A DNA stretch of 64,000 bases from Enterobacteriaceae bacterium ESL0689 (GTDB lineage Bacteria; Pseudomonadota; Gammaproteobacteria; Enterobacterales; Enterobacteriaceae): assembly GCA_029433525.1 (NCBI GenBank), contig JAQTIF010000002.1:558001-622000 (forward strand), in the 5' to 3' direction. Position numbers and translations under genes: made by a program. The notes under the pieces were generated by a model that saw only the letters and a program-made list of their open reading frames with translations, was not told the origin of the DNA and ran no database searches. Shown here in pieces: positions 10,217-23,454 of this stretch (positions within the stretch are counted from its first letter, which is position 1; each line of letters opens with the position of its first letter).

Positions 10217-10615
10217 TCAGAATAGATATTGCGCTAATTTTTTGATAACAGGTTCATTCGCTGGTGGAAATAACGCAGCCTCCAGCGCCTGTTGGGTAAC
10301 CCAATGGCCAGGTTGTCCCTCTTTTCCCCAGGGTTCCCCGATCCACTCATCTACCAGCCAGAACCACAACGTAATATGGCGATCAGAATAGCGATATTCG
10401 CATTTATCAAACAGCCAGCACGATGTGACTGTAATACCCACTTCTTCATCAAGCTCTCGTATCAGGGCTTGTTCCGGTGTTTCCCCACTGGCTATTTTAC
10501 CACCAGGAAACTCATATTTATTTGCCATATGGACGTCCGCCCCACGTTGGGTAATAAAAATCTCCCCTGCCGAATTGCGAATAATCCCTGCCGATATTTG
10601 TAAGTTTTTCATCAT
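10217..10615 (-). CDS. mutT: 8-oxo-dGTP diphosphatase MutT
   Basis: 132 residues. The Nudix box is complete, from GGKIASGETPEQALIRELDE to EEVGI at about residues 38-61, with the catalytic RELDEEVG glutamates. It removes oxidised dGTP from the nucleotide pool and prevents A:T to C:G transversions. It lies just downstream of secA on the same strand, separated by a hairpin. Confidence 0.95.
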   Translation of the reverse strand: MMKNLQISAGIIRNSAGEIFITQRGADVHMANKYEFPGGKIASGETPEQALIRELDEEVGITVTSCWLFDKCEYRYSDRHITLWFWLVDEWIGEPWGKEGQPGHWVTQQALEAALFPPANEPVIKKLAQYLF

Positions 10616-10624
10616 GATAGCTCA

Positions 10625-10651
10625 ATAAAAAGGCGCAGATCACTGCGCCTT
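10625..10651 (-). terminator. Hairpin terminator between secA and mutT
   Basis: Read on the minus strand, AAGGCGCAG pairs with CTGCGCCTT around a short loop and is followed by TTTTTATT. It lies between the secA stop and the mutT start and should limit read-through from the secM-secA transcript into mutT. Confidence 0.7.
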
Positions 10652-10671
10652 ATCGATTCTCTGTCTCTGGT

Positions 10672-13377
10672 TTAATGCAGACGACCATGACACTGTTTAT
10701 ATTTTTTACCCGATCCACACGGGCAAGGATCATTACGGCCCACTTTTCGTGCGCCTGTCTCTTTCGCCAGAGCAGCAGTAGCCGCAATATCATCGTCCTG
10801 ATGGCTAAGCTGGCGCATTTGTGTCAGCCGTTCAGCTTCAGCACGATTTCGTTGTTCCAGTGCAGTAATCTCTTCTGGCATTTGTACCTGAACTTTGCTG
10901 ATTGTGCTAATCACTTCATGTTTTAGTGTTTCCAGCATAGCGGCAAACATGGAGAAAGATTCCCGCTTGTACTCCTGCTTAGGATCTTTCTGTGCATAGC
11001 CGCGCAGATGGATACCCTGACGCAGATAATCCATTGCGGCCAGATGCTCTTTCCACAAAGAATCCAGGGTCTGCAACATGACACCTTTTTCGAAATGGCG
11101 CATCATTTCCGCACCGACCACCTCTTCTTTACGCTGACAGGCTTCAATCGCATTTTGCAAAATACGTTCACGCAGCGTTTCTTCATGTAATTCGGGCTCT
11201 TTATCCAGCCACGCCTTCAACGGTAAATCGAGATCAAAATCACTTTTCAGGTGCGCCTGTAAGCCATCGATATCCCACATTTCTTCCAGTGATTGTGGGG
11301 GAACAAAGGCGTTAATTGTGGTGGTAAAGATATCTTCGCGGATGCTATTTATGGTCTCGCTGATATCAGAGACACCCAACAATTCGTTACGCTGATCATA
11401 GATTGCCCGACGTTGATCATTCGCCACATCATCATATTCCAGCAACTGTTTACGAATATCGAAATTGCGGCTTTCTACTTTTCGTTGGGCATTGGCAATC
11501 ACTTTAGTGATCAAGGGATGCTCAATCACCTCTCCCGGTTGTGTGACGATTCGACGCATCATGCCAGAGACAAAATCACCGGCAAAAATACGCATCAGCG
11601 CATCGTCCATCGATAAGTAAAAACGGGAAGAGCCCGCATCGCCCTGACGGCCTGAACGACCACGCAATTGATTATCGATACGACGAGATTCATGACGTTC
11701 AGTACCAATAATATGCAAACCACCGGCCGCCAGCACAGCGTCATGACGCTTTTGCCAGTCAGCTTTAATCTGCTCAATTTGCGCCTCCACAGGCGCTTCC
11801 AGTGCCGCGACTTCCGCTTGCCAGTTCCCACCCAACACAATATCTGTCCCACGACCAGCCATGTTGGTCGCGATGGTGACCGCAGCCGGATAACCTGCCT
11901 GCGCGATAATCGCTGCTTCGTTGGCGTGAAATTTGGCATTCAGTACATTGTGCTTAATACCTGCCTTAGTCAGTTCATGGGAGATAACTTCTGATTTTTC
12001 GATAGAAATTGTCCCGACCAGTACCGGCTGTCCTTGTGCTGTTCGGGCTCTGATATCTTCGATAATCGCCTGAATTTTTTCAGGTTCCGTCATATATACT
12101 TGATCCGCCAGATCTTTACGGATCATCGGTTTATTAGTCGGTATGACAACCGTATCGAGTTTGTAAATAGAACTGAATTCAAAGGCTTCGGTATCTGCTG
12201 TACCGGTCATCCCGGCCAGCTTTTCATATAAACGGAAATAGTTCTGGAAGGTAATGGATGCCAGCGTCTGATTCTCGTTCTGAATCTCCACGCCCTCTTT
12301 CGCTTCAACAGCCTGATGCAAACCATCTGACCAGCGACGCCCCTGCATGATACGCCCGGTGTGTTCATCAACGATGATGACCTGGCCATCTTTCACGATA
12401 TAGTCAACATCCCGGGTAAAGAGTACGTGCGCGCGCAGTGCCGCGGTCACATGATGCATCAGCATAATATTCGAAGGCGAATACAGTGATTCCCCTTCGC
12501 TCATAATGCCTTCCTGCACCAGCAGTTGTTCAATCAGTATCAGCCCTCGTTCCGTCAGGTTCACCTGGCGGCTTTTCTCATCAACAGAGAAGTGGCCTTC
12601 GCCCTGAAAAGTATCGGAATCTTCTTTTTCCTGACGAATCAGATGTGGGATGATTTTATTGACTTTATTATATAATTCAGAACTGTCTTCCGCCGGGCCA
12701 GAAATAATCAACGGCGTCCGCGCTTCATCGATCAGTATCGAATCGACCTCATCCACCAGCGCATAATGCAATTCACGCTGGACGCGCTCTTCCGGACTAA
12801 ATGCCATATTGTCGCGTAGATAGTCAAAGCCATATTCATTGTTAGTTCCGTAAGTAATATCAGCGTTGTACGCTTCACGCTTAGCCTGCGCTGGCAGGCC
12901 TGACATATTTATGCCAACCGACATGCCAAGAAATTCAAACAGTGGACGGTTATTTTCCGCATCACGTTGTGCCAGATAATCATTAACGGTAACGATGTGA
13001 ACACCCTTTTCCGGTAATGCATTCAGATAGGCTGACAGGGTTGCCGTCAGGGTTTTACCTTCACCCGTCCGCATTTCTGCAATACAACGGTCATTAAGTA
13101 CCATCCCACCCAGTAGCTGAACGTCAAAATGACGCATCCCAAATACCCGTTTACTGGCCTCACGGACGACGGCAAAGGCCTCCGGGATCAGACTTTCCAG
13201 GCTTTCACCTTTTTTCAGTCGCGCACGGAACTCCGCTGTTTTGTTTTTCAGCGCTTCATCAGACAACGCTTCCATCGCCGGTTCCATGGCGTTAATCATA
13301 TCGACAATTTTGCGCATACGACGCAAAGTGCGATCATTACGGCTACCGAAAACTTTAGTTAATAATTTAATTAGCAT
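10672..13377 (-). CDS. secA: Preprotein translocase ATPase SecA
   Basis: 901 residues, full length. It is the motor that drives unfolded preproteins through SecYEG. It shows Walker A MRTGEGKT near residue 102, the DEAD-like [17 protein letters not shown] near 205, NMAGRGTDI near 510 (second nucleotide-binding fold), the helical scaffold and wing region, and the C-terminal SecB/zinc site [14 protein letters not shown] at the end. It follows secM by about 60 bases; arrest at the SecM C-terminus exposes the secA start in E. coli. Confidence 0.98.
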   Translation of the reverse strand: MLIKLLTKVFGSRNDRTLRRMRKIVDMINAMEPAMEALSDEALKNKTAEFRARLKKGESLESLIPEAFAVVREASKRVFGMRHFDVQLLGGMVLNDRCIAEMRTGEGKTLTATLSAYLNALPEKGVHIVTVNDYLAQRDAENNRPLFEFLGMSVGINMSGLPAQAKREAYNADITYGTNNEYGFDYLRDNMAFSPEERVQRELHYALVDEVDSILIDEARTPLIISGPAEDSSELYNKVNKIIPHLIRQEKEDSDTFQGEGHFSVDEKSRQVNLTERGLILIEQLLVQEGIMSEGESLYSPSNIMLMHHVTAALRAHVLFTRDVDYIVKDGQVIIVDEHTGRIMQGRRWSDGLHQAVEAKEGVEIQNENQTLASITFQNYFRLYEKLAGMTGTADTEAFEFSSIYKLDTVVIPTNKPMIRKDLADQVYMTEPEKIQAIIEDIRARTAQGQPVLVGTISIEKSEVISHELTKAGIKHNVLNAKFHANEAAIIAQAGYPAAVTIATNMAGRGTDIVLGGNWQAEVAALEAPVEAQIEQIKADWQKRHDAVLAAGGLHIIGTERHESRRIDNQLRGRSGRQGDAGSSRFYLSMDDALMRIFAGDFVSGMMRRIVTQPGEVIEHPLITKVIANAQRKVESRNFDIRKQLLEYDDVANDQRRAIYDQRNELLGVSDISETINSIREDIFTTTINAFVPPQSLEEMWDIDGLQAHLKSDFDLDLPLKAWLDKEPELHEETLRERILQNAIEACQRKEEVVGAEMMRHFEKGVMLQTLDSLWKEHLAAMDYLRQGIHLRGYAQKDPKQEYKRESFSMFAAMLETLKHEVISTISKVQVQMPEEITALEQRNRAEAERLTQMRQLSHQDDDIAATAALAKETGARKVGRNDPCPCGSGKKYKQCHGRLH

Positions 13378-13435
13378 AATAAAATCTCAACCGCCCCACT
13401 ATGCGGAAATACTAAAAGAATGATTTGTGTTTCAG

Positions 13436-13933
13436 TTAGCTAAAACGCTGTGGCCCTGCGCGTATCGCGATGGCCTGGCGCATCCAGTCCGCAATACAAA
13501 ACACAAAATGCGGCGGCTGATGAAGGCTAACCAGCAGCGGATTTTTCTGCGTTAGCCGTACACTGAGCATATCGCCTGGGATCAGGTGCTGTACTGTCTG
13601 TAACGCCACAGTTCCCAGCACAACCGATAAAGCAGGTGGTGGTGTCACGGCAAATGACAAATGTCGCATGACGGAACGAATAGCATATAGTTGCCAGTCA
13701 TCGACAGCCAAACCAGAGCGACGAGCGCTTTCCCGCAACGCCAGCCGGGAGAAAATGACCTTAGCCTTTATCTGATCCGACTTGCTGGTGGTTGCCATTT
13801 TAGTCAGTGAAAACGTCTCATGTTCCTGAATTAACGCAGGCAGACCAAAACTGGCCGCGACCATTCCCAGCAGGAGATGTGGCCAGAAATACCGTCGGCT
13901 AAAGTATCGCCAGTGCGTCAGTAATCCCTTCAC
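13436..13933 (-). CDS. secM: Secretion monitor SecM
   Basis: 165 residues. An N-terminal signal sequence (WPHLLLGMVAASFGLPALI) precedes a variable middle and the C-terminal arrest peptide. E. coli stalls ribosomes on a motif with Phe150, Trp155, Ile156, Gly161 and IRAGP. Here the aligned residues are Phe, Trp, Met, Ala and IRAGP, so two recognised positions differ. Stalling normally unfolds the secM-secA intergenic RNA and raises SecA synthesis when export is slow. Position and C-terminus make the identity certain; the strength of arrest is open. Confidence 0.93.
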   Translation of the reverse strand: MKGLLTHWRYFSRRYFWPHLLLGMVAASFGLPALIQEHETFSLTKMATTSKSDQIKAKVIFSRLALRESARRSGLAVDDWQLYAIRSVMRHLSFAVTPPPALSVVLGTVALQTVQHLIPGDMLSVRLTQKNPLLVSLHQPPHFVFCIADWMRQAIAIRAGPQRFS

Positions 13934-14403
13934 TTACCTTACCTTTCGTTACCATAACCAGAGGAAATATTTTGCGCTCAAATATTATCATTAATACCTT
14001 GTGGCGACATTAAAATCATAAAAGAAGTTGATGCTAATCTGCCTCACCCCTCCGGGCCCCGTCATGCGGCACGATGAAAAAATTCAGGGGAATAATGTCT
14101 GTATTCTGACTTAGCGCGACGATAAGCACAAATATCAGCATCGATAAATCTGAATCGCTATCTTTTTTTGAGGAGTAAAAATGCAGGAATTTTTCTGTGC
14201 AGGAAAGAGTCATGCCTGAAATGCCTCATTTCCCCGTCGTCACTCTGATCTGATAGCTCCGCTGTATCAGATGTTTTCCTTTACTAACACTCTGACAGAA
14301 AACGCTCTATTTTAGCCTTCTGGCAAAATAAACACAAAACCAGACTGACATCCTGACTGGAGAGAGTGCCAGATTATCAGTCGATTTTACTGAGCAGACA
14401 AAC
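13934..14403 (-). other. Long lpxC-secM intergenic region
   Basis: About 470 bases, longer than the E. coli gap as remembered. No open frame is convincing; a plus-strand GAGGAGT-ATG at 14180 leads to only a dozen codons. Several AT-rich stretches probably hold the secM promoter and the lpxC 3' end. No clear terminator was found. Confidence 0.5.
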
Positions 14404-15342
<939 letters not shown>

Positions 15343-15421
15343 TCATCCAGCCGGAGTATATTACATATCCGGGCGGAGATTTTAACACAAAAAGCGCAGA
15401 CATCCAGTTTTCAGCCAATTC

Positions 15422-16570
15422 TTAATCAGCTTGTTTGCGTAAAAATGCCGGGATATCCAGATAATCCGGCTCTTTCGCCGCTGGCGATATAGTATCATTC
15501 ACCACTTTTGCCGCTGTTTTCTGATCCTGAGTCATTGGCGACATATTATGCTGGTAGCGCTCCATCATCGGCTGCTGTGCTGATTTATTAGTGACCAGTG
15601 TGATCTCCGGGCGCTTATCGACACCAATGCCAGTAGCCACTACGGTGACCCGCAGTTCATCATTCATCTCCGGATCAAGAGAAGTCCCGATAACCACTGT
15701 CGCATTATCCGAAGCGAAAGCACGGATCGTATTCCCCACCGTTTCAAACTCATCCAGACGCAAATCGAAACCAGCAGTAATATTCACCAGAACGCCACGC
15801 GCACCAGACAGATCAATATCTTCCAGTAACGGTGAAGAGATTGCCATTTCAGCGGCTTCTTCTGCCCGATCTTCACCACCCGCTACACCAGAACCCATCA
15901 TGGCATAGCCCATTTCAGACATCACAGTACGCACATCCGCGAAGTCGACATTCATTAATCCCGGACGGGTGATCAATTCAGCGATACCCTGGACAGCGCC
16001 TTTCAGCACATCATTCGCCGCACCAAAAGCATCCAGTAACGAAATACCACGCCCAAGAACTTTCAATAATTTATCATTGGGAATGGTGATCAGTGAATCG
16101 ACATGTTTAGAGAGCTCAGAAATGCCTTGTTCGGCAAACGCCATGCGTTTTTTGCCTTCAAAATTAAACGGCTTAGTGACGACAGCCACTGTCAGGATGC
16201 CGAGCTCTTTCGCCACTTCTGCGACAACCGGTGCAGCGCCGGTCCCAGTACCGCCCCCCATTCCGGCAGCGATAAATACCATGTCAGCACCTTCAAGCGC
16301 AGCACGTAATGCATCACGGTCTTCATCCGCTGCATTGCGGCCTACTTCCGGGTTAGCACCCGCACCCAAACCTTTGGTGATACCACAACCAATCTGAATG
16401 GTCTGGCCAACAGCCGTTTTACGCAACGCCTGGGCATCAGTATTGACTGCAAAGAACTCAACGCCTTCAATGTGCTCACGCACCATATGTTCAACAGCAT
16501 TACCACCACCACCACCGACGCCGATGACTTTAATCACCGCGTCATTGGTCAGTTCCATAGGTTCAAACAT
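15422..16570 (-). CDS. ftsZ: Cell division GTPase FtsZ
   Basis: 382 residues. It is a tubulin-like GTPase that forms the Z ring. The tubulin signature [10 protein letters not shown] lies near residue 104, with [12 protein letters not shown] near 18 and the T7 synergy loop NVDFADV near 207. A variable linker leads to the conserved C-terminal peptide [16 protein letters not shown], which binds FtsA, ZipA and ZapD. It follows ftsA by about 60 bases with a clear ribosome site. Confidence 0.98.
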   Translation of the reverse strand: MFEPMELTNDAVIKVIGVGGGGGNAVEHMVREHIEGVEFFAVNTDAQALRKTAVGQTIQIGCGITKGLGAGANPEVGRNAADEDRDALRAALEGADMVFIAAGMGGGTGTGAAPVVAEVAKELGILTVAVVTKPFNFEGKKRMAFAEQGISELSKHVDSLITIPNDKLLKVLGRGISLLDAFGAANDVLKGAVQGIAELITRPGLMNVDFADVRTVMSEMGYAMMGSGVAGGEDRAEEAAEMAISSPLLEDIDLSGARGVLVNITAGFDLRLDEFETVGNTIRAFASDNATVVIGTSLDPEMNDELRVTVVATGIGVDKRPEITLVTNKSAQQPMMERYQHNMSPMTQDQKTAAKVVNDTISPAAKEPDYLDIPAFLRKQAD

Positions 16571-16632
16571 AATTTCTCTCCATTTTGTGCCTGTCGCCTG
16601 AGAATGCTAATTTTCCGCGTTCTCTTAAAAAA

Positions 16633-17895
16633 TTAAAACTCTTTTCGCAGCCAGCTATTAATTCTCTTAATCCACGAGCCAACTGATATTGTTACATGTT
16701 TTTCGATTTCTGCATCACTATTAAGATGCGACTCTTTGCCATAGTGGAGCAATCCGACAGCTGTCGAGTAATAGGGCTCCTGGGCATAATCCGTTAATCC
16801 TGTAATATTCAGTGGCGCACCAATACGTACCTGGGTATGAAATACCCGTTGCGCACACGCAGCCAGGCCTTCTATTTGTGCCGCGCCACCAGTTAATACA
16901 ATGCCCGCTGCCAGGTGATGTTTGACACCCTGTTGGCGAAGTTGTTCCTGCACCTGCAAAATCTCTTCATTCACCAGATTGAGCAGTTCGATATAACGCG
17001 GCTCAATCACTTCCGCCAGGGTTTGCCGTTGCAGGCTACGCGGTGGACGTCCCCCCACACTCGGCACTTCAACACTTTCATCTTTACCGACTAAAGAACC
17101 CAGCGCGCAACCATGACGTACTTTAATCGCTTCTGCATCGCTCGGTGGTGTACCAAAAGCATAGGCGATATCACTGGTGACGACATTGCCTGCGTAAGGA
17201 ATAACTTTCGTATGACGCAAAGCGCCGCCGGTATAGACGGCAATATCCATTGTACCACCACCAATATCGACAACGCAGACCCCCAGCTCACGCTCATCTT
17301 CCGTTAATACTGCATAGCTGGACGCTAAACCAGAAAAAATGAGCTGGTCGACTTTCAAACCGCAACGTTCTACTGCTTTAACGATATTCTTCGCCATATC
17401 ATTATGGCAGGTAATCAGATGCACTTTCGCATGCATACGTACGCCAGATAACCCCACGGGGTTTTTTATTCCCTCCTGGTAGTCAATCGCGTACTCTTGC
17501 GGAATAACATGTAAAATACGATGTTCATCACGCAACCGCACTGACTTGGCCGTATGGACGACATTCTCGACGTCTTCCTGGGTTACCTCTTCTTCTGAAA
17601 TCGACACCATACCAATTTCATTCTGGCAACTAATATGTTTTCCCGAAAGCGCCAGATAAACGGATGATATCTGGCAATCTGCCATCAGCTCAGCCTGGTC
17701 AATAGCACGCTGGACGCATTTCACCACAGATTCAAGATCATTCACGCCGCCTTTATCCATACCCCGCGATGGACAACTTCCCACGCCGATGATATTGATC
17801 ATCCCATCGGGCAGAACCTCTCCGACTAATGCAGCAACTTTTGCGGTGCCAATCTCCAGCCCAACTACCAGTTTTCTGTCCGTTGCCTTCATCAT
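16633..17895 (-). CDS. ftsA: Cell division actin-like protein FtsA
   Basis: 420 residues, E. coli length. It tethers FtsZ to the membrane and recruits late division proteins. The actin-fold phosphate loops include LEIGTAKV at the N-terminus and VVDIGGGTMDIAVYTGG near 210. The C-terminal amphipathic helix GSWIKRINSWLRKEF is intact. The start codon shares one base with the ftsQ stop. Confidence 0.98.
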   Translation of the reverse strand: MMKATDRKLVVGLEIGTAKVAALVGEVLPDGMINIIGVGSCPSRGMDKGGVNDLESVVKCVQRAIDQAELMADCQISSVYLALSGKHISCQNEIGMVSISEEEVTQEDVENVVHTAKSVRLRDEHRILHVIPQEYAIDYQEGIKNPVGLSGVRMHAKVHLITCHNDMAKNIVKAVERCGLKVDQLIFSGLASSYAVLTEDERELGVCVVDIGGGTMDIAVYTGGALRHTKVIPYAGNVVTSDIAYAFGTPPSDAEAIKVRHGCALGSLVGKDESVEVPSVGGRPPRSLQRQTLAEVIEPRYIELLNLVNEEILQVQEQLRQQGVKHHLAAGIVLTGGAAQIEGLAACAQRVFHTQVRIGAPLNITGLTDYAQEPYYSTAVGLLHYGKESHLNSDAEIEKHVTISVGSWIKRINSWLRKEF

Positions 17896-18725
17896 TATTG
17901 CTCTGCCTGTACCTGATTCGGTTGTTGAGCCACCGCCTCTACAGGACCTGATAGCCAGCCTACTGCCGCACCAGAGTCATAACGTAGATCAACATAGCTT
18001 ATCTGTTTACCATCTGTTTGTGCCTGCTGCTGAAAAACCGGATAGAGTTCAATAAAACGCTGCAGCCGTTTTATGGTATCACCCCGACCGAGGTTAAGCT
18101 TAATATCGTTATTCAGCGTCAACTGCCAGGAGCGACGAGCGGTCATTGCTGCGACTTTTAACGTCAGTTTCTCTTTTGTCAGCACCTGTCCCATGTCACG
18201 ATACCCTTGTAATACTTCGTTTTCACTTCCCTCTGGCCCATAGAGCTTCGGTAAGTCCGTCTTATTGTTACGCTCGGCCGGTATGGTAAAAGCGTTGCCC
18301 TCTTTGTCTACCATATGCTGATCATTCCAGCGCGCAAGAGGCACATATTCAACCAGATGAATCTTTAATTCATCTGGCCACTGTTTTCTGACACTCACCT
18401 GCTTAATCCAGGGCAGACGTTCAATCTGACTCTGGATAATATTGACATCCTGTGTCATAAACGTTCCCGGTGGCCCCAGCGCCAGAATCGCCTGACGAAT
18501 ATCATCATTGCGGGTATAGTAACGCTCCCCGGTCACCACCAGCCTGGACAGGGGTAAACGCTGCGCATCCTCCATCCATCTTAAAACCATCAAGCCACTG
18601 ATCAGCACACTGCATAATACCGCCAGTAAAAAAATTATCCCGGACAGACGAGCGCCATTACTTTGCCCTGGGGGCGTATCTTCTTTGCTCTGGCGATTCC
18701 GGGGATTTAGCGCAGCCTGCGACAT
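17895..18725 (-). CDS. ftsQ: Cell division protein FtsQ
   Basis: 276 residues. A short cytoplasmic N-terminus and one membrane helix (about 28-48, [18 protein letters not shown]) are followed by the periplasmic POTRA domain with [19 protein letters not shown] and the beta domain with [10 protein letters not shown]. It links early and late divisome parts by binding FtsB and FtsL. It starts just after ddlB and overlaps ftsA by one base. E. coli has strong ftsAZ promoters within this gene; none was identified here by eye. Confidence 0.97.
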   Translation of the reverse strand: MSQAALNPRNRQSKEDTPPGQSNGARLSGIIFLLAVLCSVLISGLMVLRWMEDAQRLPLSRLVVTGERYYTRNDDIRQAILALGPPGTFMTQDVNIIQSQIERLPWIKQVSVRKQWPDELKIHLVEYVPLARWNDQHMVDKEGNAFTIPAERNNKTDLPKLYGPEGSENEVLQGYRDMGQVLTKEKLTLKVAAMTARRSWQLTLNNDIKLNLGRGDTIKRLQRFIELYPVFQQQAQTDGKQISYVDLRYDSGAAVGWLSGPVEAVAQQPNQVQAEQ

Positions 18726-18726
18726 A

Positions 18727-19647
18727 TCACCCCGCCAGGTTCAAAATTCGCACCACCAGCTGCGAAAAATCCATTCCGGCCTGACGCGCCGCCATTGGCA
18801 CCAGACTGTGGCTGGTCATGCCAGGGGAAGTATTGGCTTCCAGCAGGTAAAACCGACCATCACTATCCAGCATAACATCTATTCGTCCCCATCCCCGACA
18901 ACCGAGTGCACTCCAGGCCTTCCACACCAGATCCTGAATTTCCGCCTCACGGGTGGCATCCTCAAAACCGGGACAAAAATATTGCGTTTCGTCAGAGAGA
19001 TATTTTGCTCCATAATCATAGAAGGTTTCTGTCGTCTGAATACGGATTGACGGTAATATTTCTTCACCGACAATCGCGACGGTAAATTCAGGGCCACTCA
19101 GCCATTTTTCAATCAGAACTTCATCATCATGCTGAAACGCCAGCGTGAGCGCATCATACAGTGCCGCACTGACACTGACTTTCGACATGCCAACACTGGA
19201 GCCTTCCCGGGAAGGCTTAACCATTAAGGGTAAACCCAATGCCGCAATCTGCTGCTCAATGTCGGCAGAAAGACCGGCACTGAACTGGCTACGTGTTAAG
19301 GTCAGCCAGGGTGCGACTGGCAGTCCCGCGCCCTGCCATAATAATTTGCTGCGGTTTTTGTCCATCGTGATCGCTGAAGCCATCACCCCACTGCCGGTAT
19401 AAGGCAGTTGAATAAAGTCCAGCACGCCCTGCAGTGTGCCATCTTCGCCACCGCGACCATGCAGCGCAATAAATGCTTTGGTAAATCCCATCTGCTTTAG
19501 CTGGGTTATATCGACATCACAAGGATCGACCAGATAAGCCTCGATATCAGCCTGGCGTAAACCGGCAAGAACAGCCGCACCAGAATGTAGCGATACGTCA
19601 CGTTCAGCAGACGTACCGCCATGAATAACTGCGACTTTATCAGCCAT
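18727..19647 (-). CDS. ddlB: D-alanine--D-alanine ligase B
   Basis: 306 residues, ATP-grasp fold. It makes the D-Ala-D-Ala dipeptide that MurF adds to the stem peptide. Motifs include [17 protein letters not shown] at the start, [13 protein letters not shown] near 63, [14 protein letters not shown] near 144 and the metal/ATP site [17 protein letters not shown] near 268. It overlaps the murC stop by eight bases. Confidence 0.97.
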   Translation of the reverse strand: MADKVAVIHGGTSAERDVSLHSGAAVLAGLRQADIEAYLVDPCDVDITQLKQMGFTKAFIALHGRGGEDGTLQGVLDFIQLPYTGSGVMASAITMDKNRSKLLWQGAGLPVAPWLTLTRSQFSAGLSADIEQQIAALGLPLMVKPSREGSSVGMSKVSVSAALYDALTLAFQHDDEVLIEKWLSGPEFTVAIVGEEILPSIRIQTTETFYDYGAKYLSDETQYFCPGFEDATREAEIQDLVWKAWSALGCRGWGRIDVMLDSDGRFYLLEANTSPGMTSHSLVPMAARQAGMDFSQLVVRILNLAG

Positions 19648-21115
19648 GATACGCTATCCCCGCTTGTTGTGGCACAAGTTTGATTTCCGCTAACTGGCGG
19701 GCAATCCTGCCAATATTACCCGCGCCCTGTACCAGCACTAAATCGTCACCGGTTAATACCGAAGCCAGCATTTCTGCCACCTGTCCGGCGTCAGAGATAA
19801 AAATTGGATCAACCTTACCACGGCTACGGATAGTACGGCATAATGAGCGACTATCCGCACCTGGAATAGGCGCTTCTCCGGCCGGATAGACATCCAGCAT
19901 CAGTAATGCATCAACCTGAGTCAGCACATTCGCAAAGTCGTCGTAAAGATCACGGGTACGGGTAAAACGGTGAGGCTGAAATATCATCACCAGGTGTTTG
20001 TCCGGCCAGCCAGCCCGGGCCGCTTTAATGGTCGCATCGACTTCTGTCGGGTGATGACCATAATCATCAATCAGCATGACACTGCCACTTTTACCATTAA
20101 CCGGCGCCAGCGGGTATTCACCGAGAAAATCAAAGCGCCGTCCGGTTCCCTGAAAACTTTCCAGCGCGCGCAGGATCGCTGCGTCATCAATACCTTCTTC
20201 TGTCGCCACCGCCACCGCGGCGGCCGCATTGAGTGCGTTATGACACCCTGGTGCATTCAGCTTCACGACCAGCGGCTCTTTATCATGGCGAATCAGGCAG
20301 AAACGCCCCTGCGCACCCACCTGATGGTAATCTTCTATACGTATATCGGCATCGTCGCTAAAACCATAGGTTGTTATCTGGCGACCAACGCGAGGCAATA
20401 ATTCACGAATCACCGGATCATCCACACACAATACCGCGCGACCATAAAATGGCAGATTATGCAGAAAACTGATAAAAGTCTGCTCTAATTTCGCGAAATC
20501 ACCCTGATAGGTATCCATATGGTCTGCTTCTATATTGGTGACAATAGCGACCATTGGCTGCAAATGTAAAAATGAGGCGTCGCTCTCATCGGCTTCAGCG
20601 ATCAAGTAGCGACTGTGGCCGAGACGCGCATGCACCCCCGCCGCCTTCACTAAACCACCATTAACAAAGGTAGGATCAAGACCGGCTTCTGCATAGATGC
20701 AGGCGACCATCGCCGTTGTGGTGGTTTTACCATGCGTTCCGGCAACCGCAATACCGTGGCGAAAACGCATCAGTTCAGCCAGCATTTCTGCACGACGAAT
20801 CACCGGAATACGTGCTTCGTATGCGGCAACAATTTCCGGGTTATCGGCCGATATGGCGCTGGAGACCACCACCACGCTCGCATCACGCACATTTTCCGGA
20901 CGATGATTGAAATAGAGAGTCACGCCGAGTTTTGCCAGCTGCTGTGTCACCAGGTTGGGCGCAAGATCCGATCCGCTAATCTGGTAGCCTTCGTTAGCCA
21001 GAACCTCCGCAATCCCTCCCATACCGGCACCGCCAATGCCAACAAAATGAATGTGCCGGACGCGACGCATCTCAGGCACAATAGAACGCAGTTTTGCCAG
21101 ATCTTGTGTATTCAT
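19640..21115 (-). CDS. murC: UDP-N-acetylmuramate--L-alanine ligase
   Basis: 491 residues. It adds L-Ala to UDP-MurNAc, the first of the four Mur ligations. The N-terminal nucleotide domain has [12 protein letters not shown], the central ATPase P-loop is [11 protein letters not shown] near 122, then [14 protein letters not shown] and [10 protein letters not shown]. It sits between murG and ddlB in the standard order. Confidence 0.98.
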   Translation of the reverse strand: MNTQDLAKLRSIVPEMRRVRHIHFVGIGGAGMGGIAEVLANEGYQISGSDLAPNLVTQQLAKLGVTLYFNHRPENVRDASVVVVSSAISADNPEIVAAYEARIPVIRRAEMLAELMRFRHGIAVAGTHGKTTTTAMVACIYAEAGLDPTFVNGGLVKAAGVHARLGHSRYLIAEADESDASFLHLQPMVAIVTNIEADHMDTYQGDFAKLEQTFISFLHNLPFYGRAVLCVDDPVIRELLPRVGRQITTYGFSDDADIRIEDYHQVGAQGRFCLIRHDKEPLVVKLNAPGCHNALNAAAAVAVATEEGIDDAAILRALESFQGTGRRFDFLGEYPLAPVNGKSGSVMLIDDYGHHPTEVDATIKAARAGWPDKHLVMIFQPHRFTRTRDLYDDFANVLTQVDALLMLDVYPAGEAPIPGADSRSLCRTIRSRGKVDPIFISDAGQVAEMLASVLTGDDLVLVQGAGNIGRIARQLAEIKLVPQQAGIAYHG

Positions 21116-21172
21116 TCTTTACGCTATTCACTCACTTCTTTTTTATCTCAGCTGATGAGGTGTTCACCACAA

Positions 21173-22243
21173 TTATCGCTTCTCTGTCACGGCATTAACA
21201 CGCTCTGCAACACGTTCGGTGGCATCCGGGATCGCAGTACGACGAGCACATTGTGCCATCTCCAGCAATTTTTTCCGATCCCAGCCAGCCAGTGTCTGCG
21301 CCACAGCCTCTGGTGTGAACTGTGGTTGTTCAATGATTTTCGCTGCCCCAGCCTTTTCCAGCGGTAATGCATTCCAGTATTGCTGGCGATCCTGATGCTG
21401 AAACGGCACAAATAGCGCAGGCAGACCTGCGGCGGCAATTTCACTTACCGTTAACGCCCCGGAACGGCACACCACCACATCAGCCCAGCTATAGGCGGCA
21501 GCCATATCATCGATAAAATCTGTGACCTTATGCTGTGCTTGTCCGGCATCAGCATACGCCTGCTGTACTGCCTGCTGGTTATCTTTACCGCACTGGTGCC
21601 AGATAGTCACCGCGTCACCTGACTGAGCAGCGACTTGTGGCATGACCTGATTCAGCACCCGCGCCCCCTGTGAACCTCCCATGACCAGCACACGTATCGG
21701 CCCCTGACGACCCATCCAGCGCTGCTCCGGAAAGGGTAACGCCAGTACATCATCACGCACCGGATTACCCACAATTTCCGCCTGAGGAAATGCACCAGGA
21801 AAGGCCTGTAATACCGTGGTCGCCACCTTCGCCAGCCATTTGTTGGTCAGACCTGCAACGCCATTTTGTTCATGCAATACGACCGGAATGCCGAGCGACC
21901 ATGCCGCCAGTCCACCAGGCCCCGACACATACCCCCCCATGCCCAGCACCACATCAGGCCTGAAACGCCGCATAATCCGGCGTGCCTGATACCAGGCGTT
22001 AAGGATACGCACGGGGGCAAAGAGCAATGCTTTTAGCCCTTTGCCACGCAAACCCGATATCCGGATAAAATCAATCTCAATCCCGTACTTCGGGACTAAA
22101 TTCGCCTCCATGCGATCAGCGGTGCCAAGCCAGCGTACCTGCCAGCCCTGTTTCATTAAGTGATGCGCCACCGCAAGGCCGGGGAACACATGCCCTCCCG
22201 TACCTCCGGCCATCACCACTAACCGCTTTTTCCGATCACTCAT
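21173..22243 (-). CDS. murG: Lipid II synthase MurG (GlcNAc transferase)
   Basis: 356 residues, GT-B fold. It transfers GlcNAc to lipid I on the inner face of the membrane. The glycine-rich loops are [16 protein letters not shown] near residue 11 and [12 protein letters not shown] near 187, with [15 protein letters not shown] in the donor-binding region. It overlaps the end of ftsW by one base. Confidence 0.98.
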   Translation of the reverse strand: MSDRKKRLVVMAGGTGGHVFPGLAVAHHLMKQGWQVRWLGTADRMEANLVPKYGIEIDFIRISGLRGKGLKALLFAPVRILNAWYQARRIMRRFRPDVVLGMGGYVSGPGGLAAWSLGIPVVLHEQNGVAGLTNKWLAKVATTVLQAFPGAFPQAEIVGNPVRDDVLALPFPEQRWMGRQGPIRVLVMGGSQGARVLNQVMPQVAAQSGDAVTIWHQCGKDNQQAVQQAYADAGQAQHKVTDFIDDMAAAYSWADVVVCRSGALTVSEIAAAGLPALFVPFQHQDRQQYWNALPLEKAGAAKIIEQPQFTPEAVAQTLAGWDRKKLLEMAQCARRTAIPDATERVAERVNAVTEKR

Positions 22244-23454
22244 TACACACCCCGGGTAAACGCCTGCGCTTTTTCCAGACGTGTTTCATAATCAATTCGT
22301 AACAGCATCATGATGGCTGTTGACATAATCAGCAAACTGGAACCACCATAACTGATAAAGGGCAGCGTCAATCCTTTGGTGGGCAACATGCCTGCCGCCG
22401 CACCGACATTGACCAGTGCCTGGAAGCTAAACCAGACCCCGATCGCACAGGCCAGAAAACCTGAGAACCGCTGTTCTCTTTCCAGCGCGCGACGACCAAT
22501 CATCATCGCGCGAAAAGCGACGCAGAATACCATTAATAACGCCAGCACCACACCGATATATCCCAGTTCTTCACCAATAATGGCAAAGATGAAGTCAGTA
22601 TGCGCTTCAGGTAAATACGCCAGTTTTTGTACTGAATTACCTAAACCTTGTCCCCATATTTCGCCCCGGCCAAACGCCATCAACGATTGGGTTAACTGAT
22701 AACCACTGCCGAAAGGATCCTGCCACGGGTTCCAGAAAGAGGTAACTCGACGAATACGATAGGACTCGGTAATGATTAGCAAAATGATCGCAGACGCTCC
22801 CATACCAATGATCGCGATAAACTGCCACAGTTTCGCCCCTCCCAGAAACAGCATTGCCAGGGTCGTGACGAACAAGACAACCACGGTTCCCAGATCCGGT
22901 TGTGCCAGTAGCAGGATCGCAAGGACAAAAATCACCCCCATTGGTTTTAAAAAGCCACGGATATTGTTGCGTACCTCATCGCCTTTACGCACCAGATAAT
23001 TGGCGATATAGCAAAACAGCGACAGTTTAGTAAACTCCGCGGGCTGAATACGCAGTGGCCCGAGGGCTATCCAGCGCGACGCACCATTCACTGAGCTTCC
23101 CACCACCAGCACAATCAACAACATCACGATGGAGGCAATCAGCATGATACTACTGTAGTGTTGCCAGAATGACATCGGCAGACGTAACGTCACCATCGCC
23201 AGCCCCAGTGCCAGCAAAATATAGATTCCATGACGTTTGGCGAATAAGAAGGGATCATTCGCCAAACGCTGACCCACGGGCATCGAGGCAGAGGCGACCA
23301 TAATAAAACCGATCGCCGCCAGGCCAAGCGTCAGCCATAATAACAGGCGATCATACATGATCTGGTTATCGTTAGCTTTCCGCCAGTCGCTCATTACCCC
23401 GCCTTTTAGTGCACGCAATAATCCGCTAAAAACAGGGAGGGACAAACGCATCAA
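22243..23454 (-). CDS. ftsW: Septal peptidoglycan glycosyltransferase FtsW (SEDS)
   Basis: About 402 residues with ten membrane segments. It polymerises lipid II at the septum together with FtsI. SEDS signatures visible include [11 protein letters not shown] near 150, [18 protein letters not shown] near 280 and [14 protein letters not shown] near 360. The N-terminal cytoplasmic tail is about a dozen residues shorter than in E. coli. It overlaps murD by four bases. Confidence 0.97.
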   Translation of the reverse strand: MMRLSLPVFSGLLRALKGGVMSDWRKANDNQIMYDRLLLWLTLGLAAIGFIMVASASMPVGQRLANDPFLFAKRHGIYILLALGLAMVTLRLPMSFWQHYSSIMLIASIVMLLIVLVVGSSVNGASRWIALGPLRIQPAEFTKLSLFCYIANYLVRKGDEVRNNIRGFLKPMGVIFVLAILLLAQPDLGTVVVLFVTTLAMLFLGGAKLWQFIAIIGMGASAIILLIITESYRIRRVTSFWNPWQDPFGSGYQLTQSLMAFGRGEIWGQGLGNSVQKLAYLPEAHTDFIFAIIGEELGYIGVVLALLMVFCVAFRAMMIGRRALEREQRFSGFLACAIGVWFSFQALVNVGAAAGMLPTKGLTLPFISYGGSSLLIMSTAIMMLLRIDYETRLEKAQAFTRGV

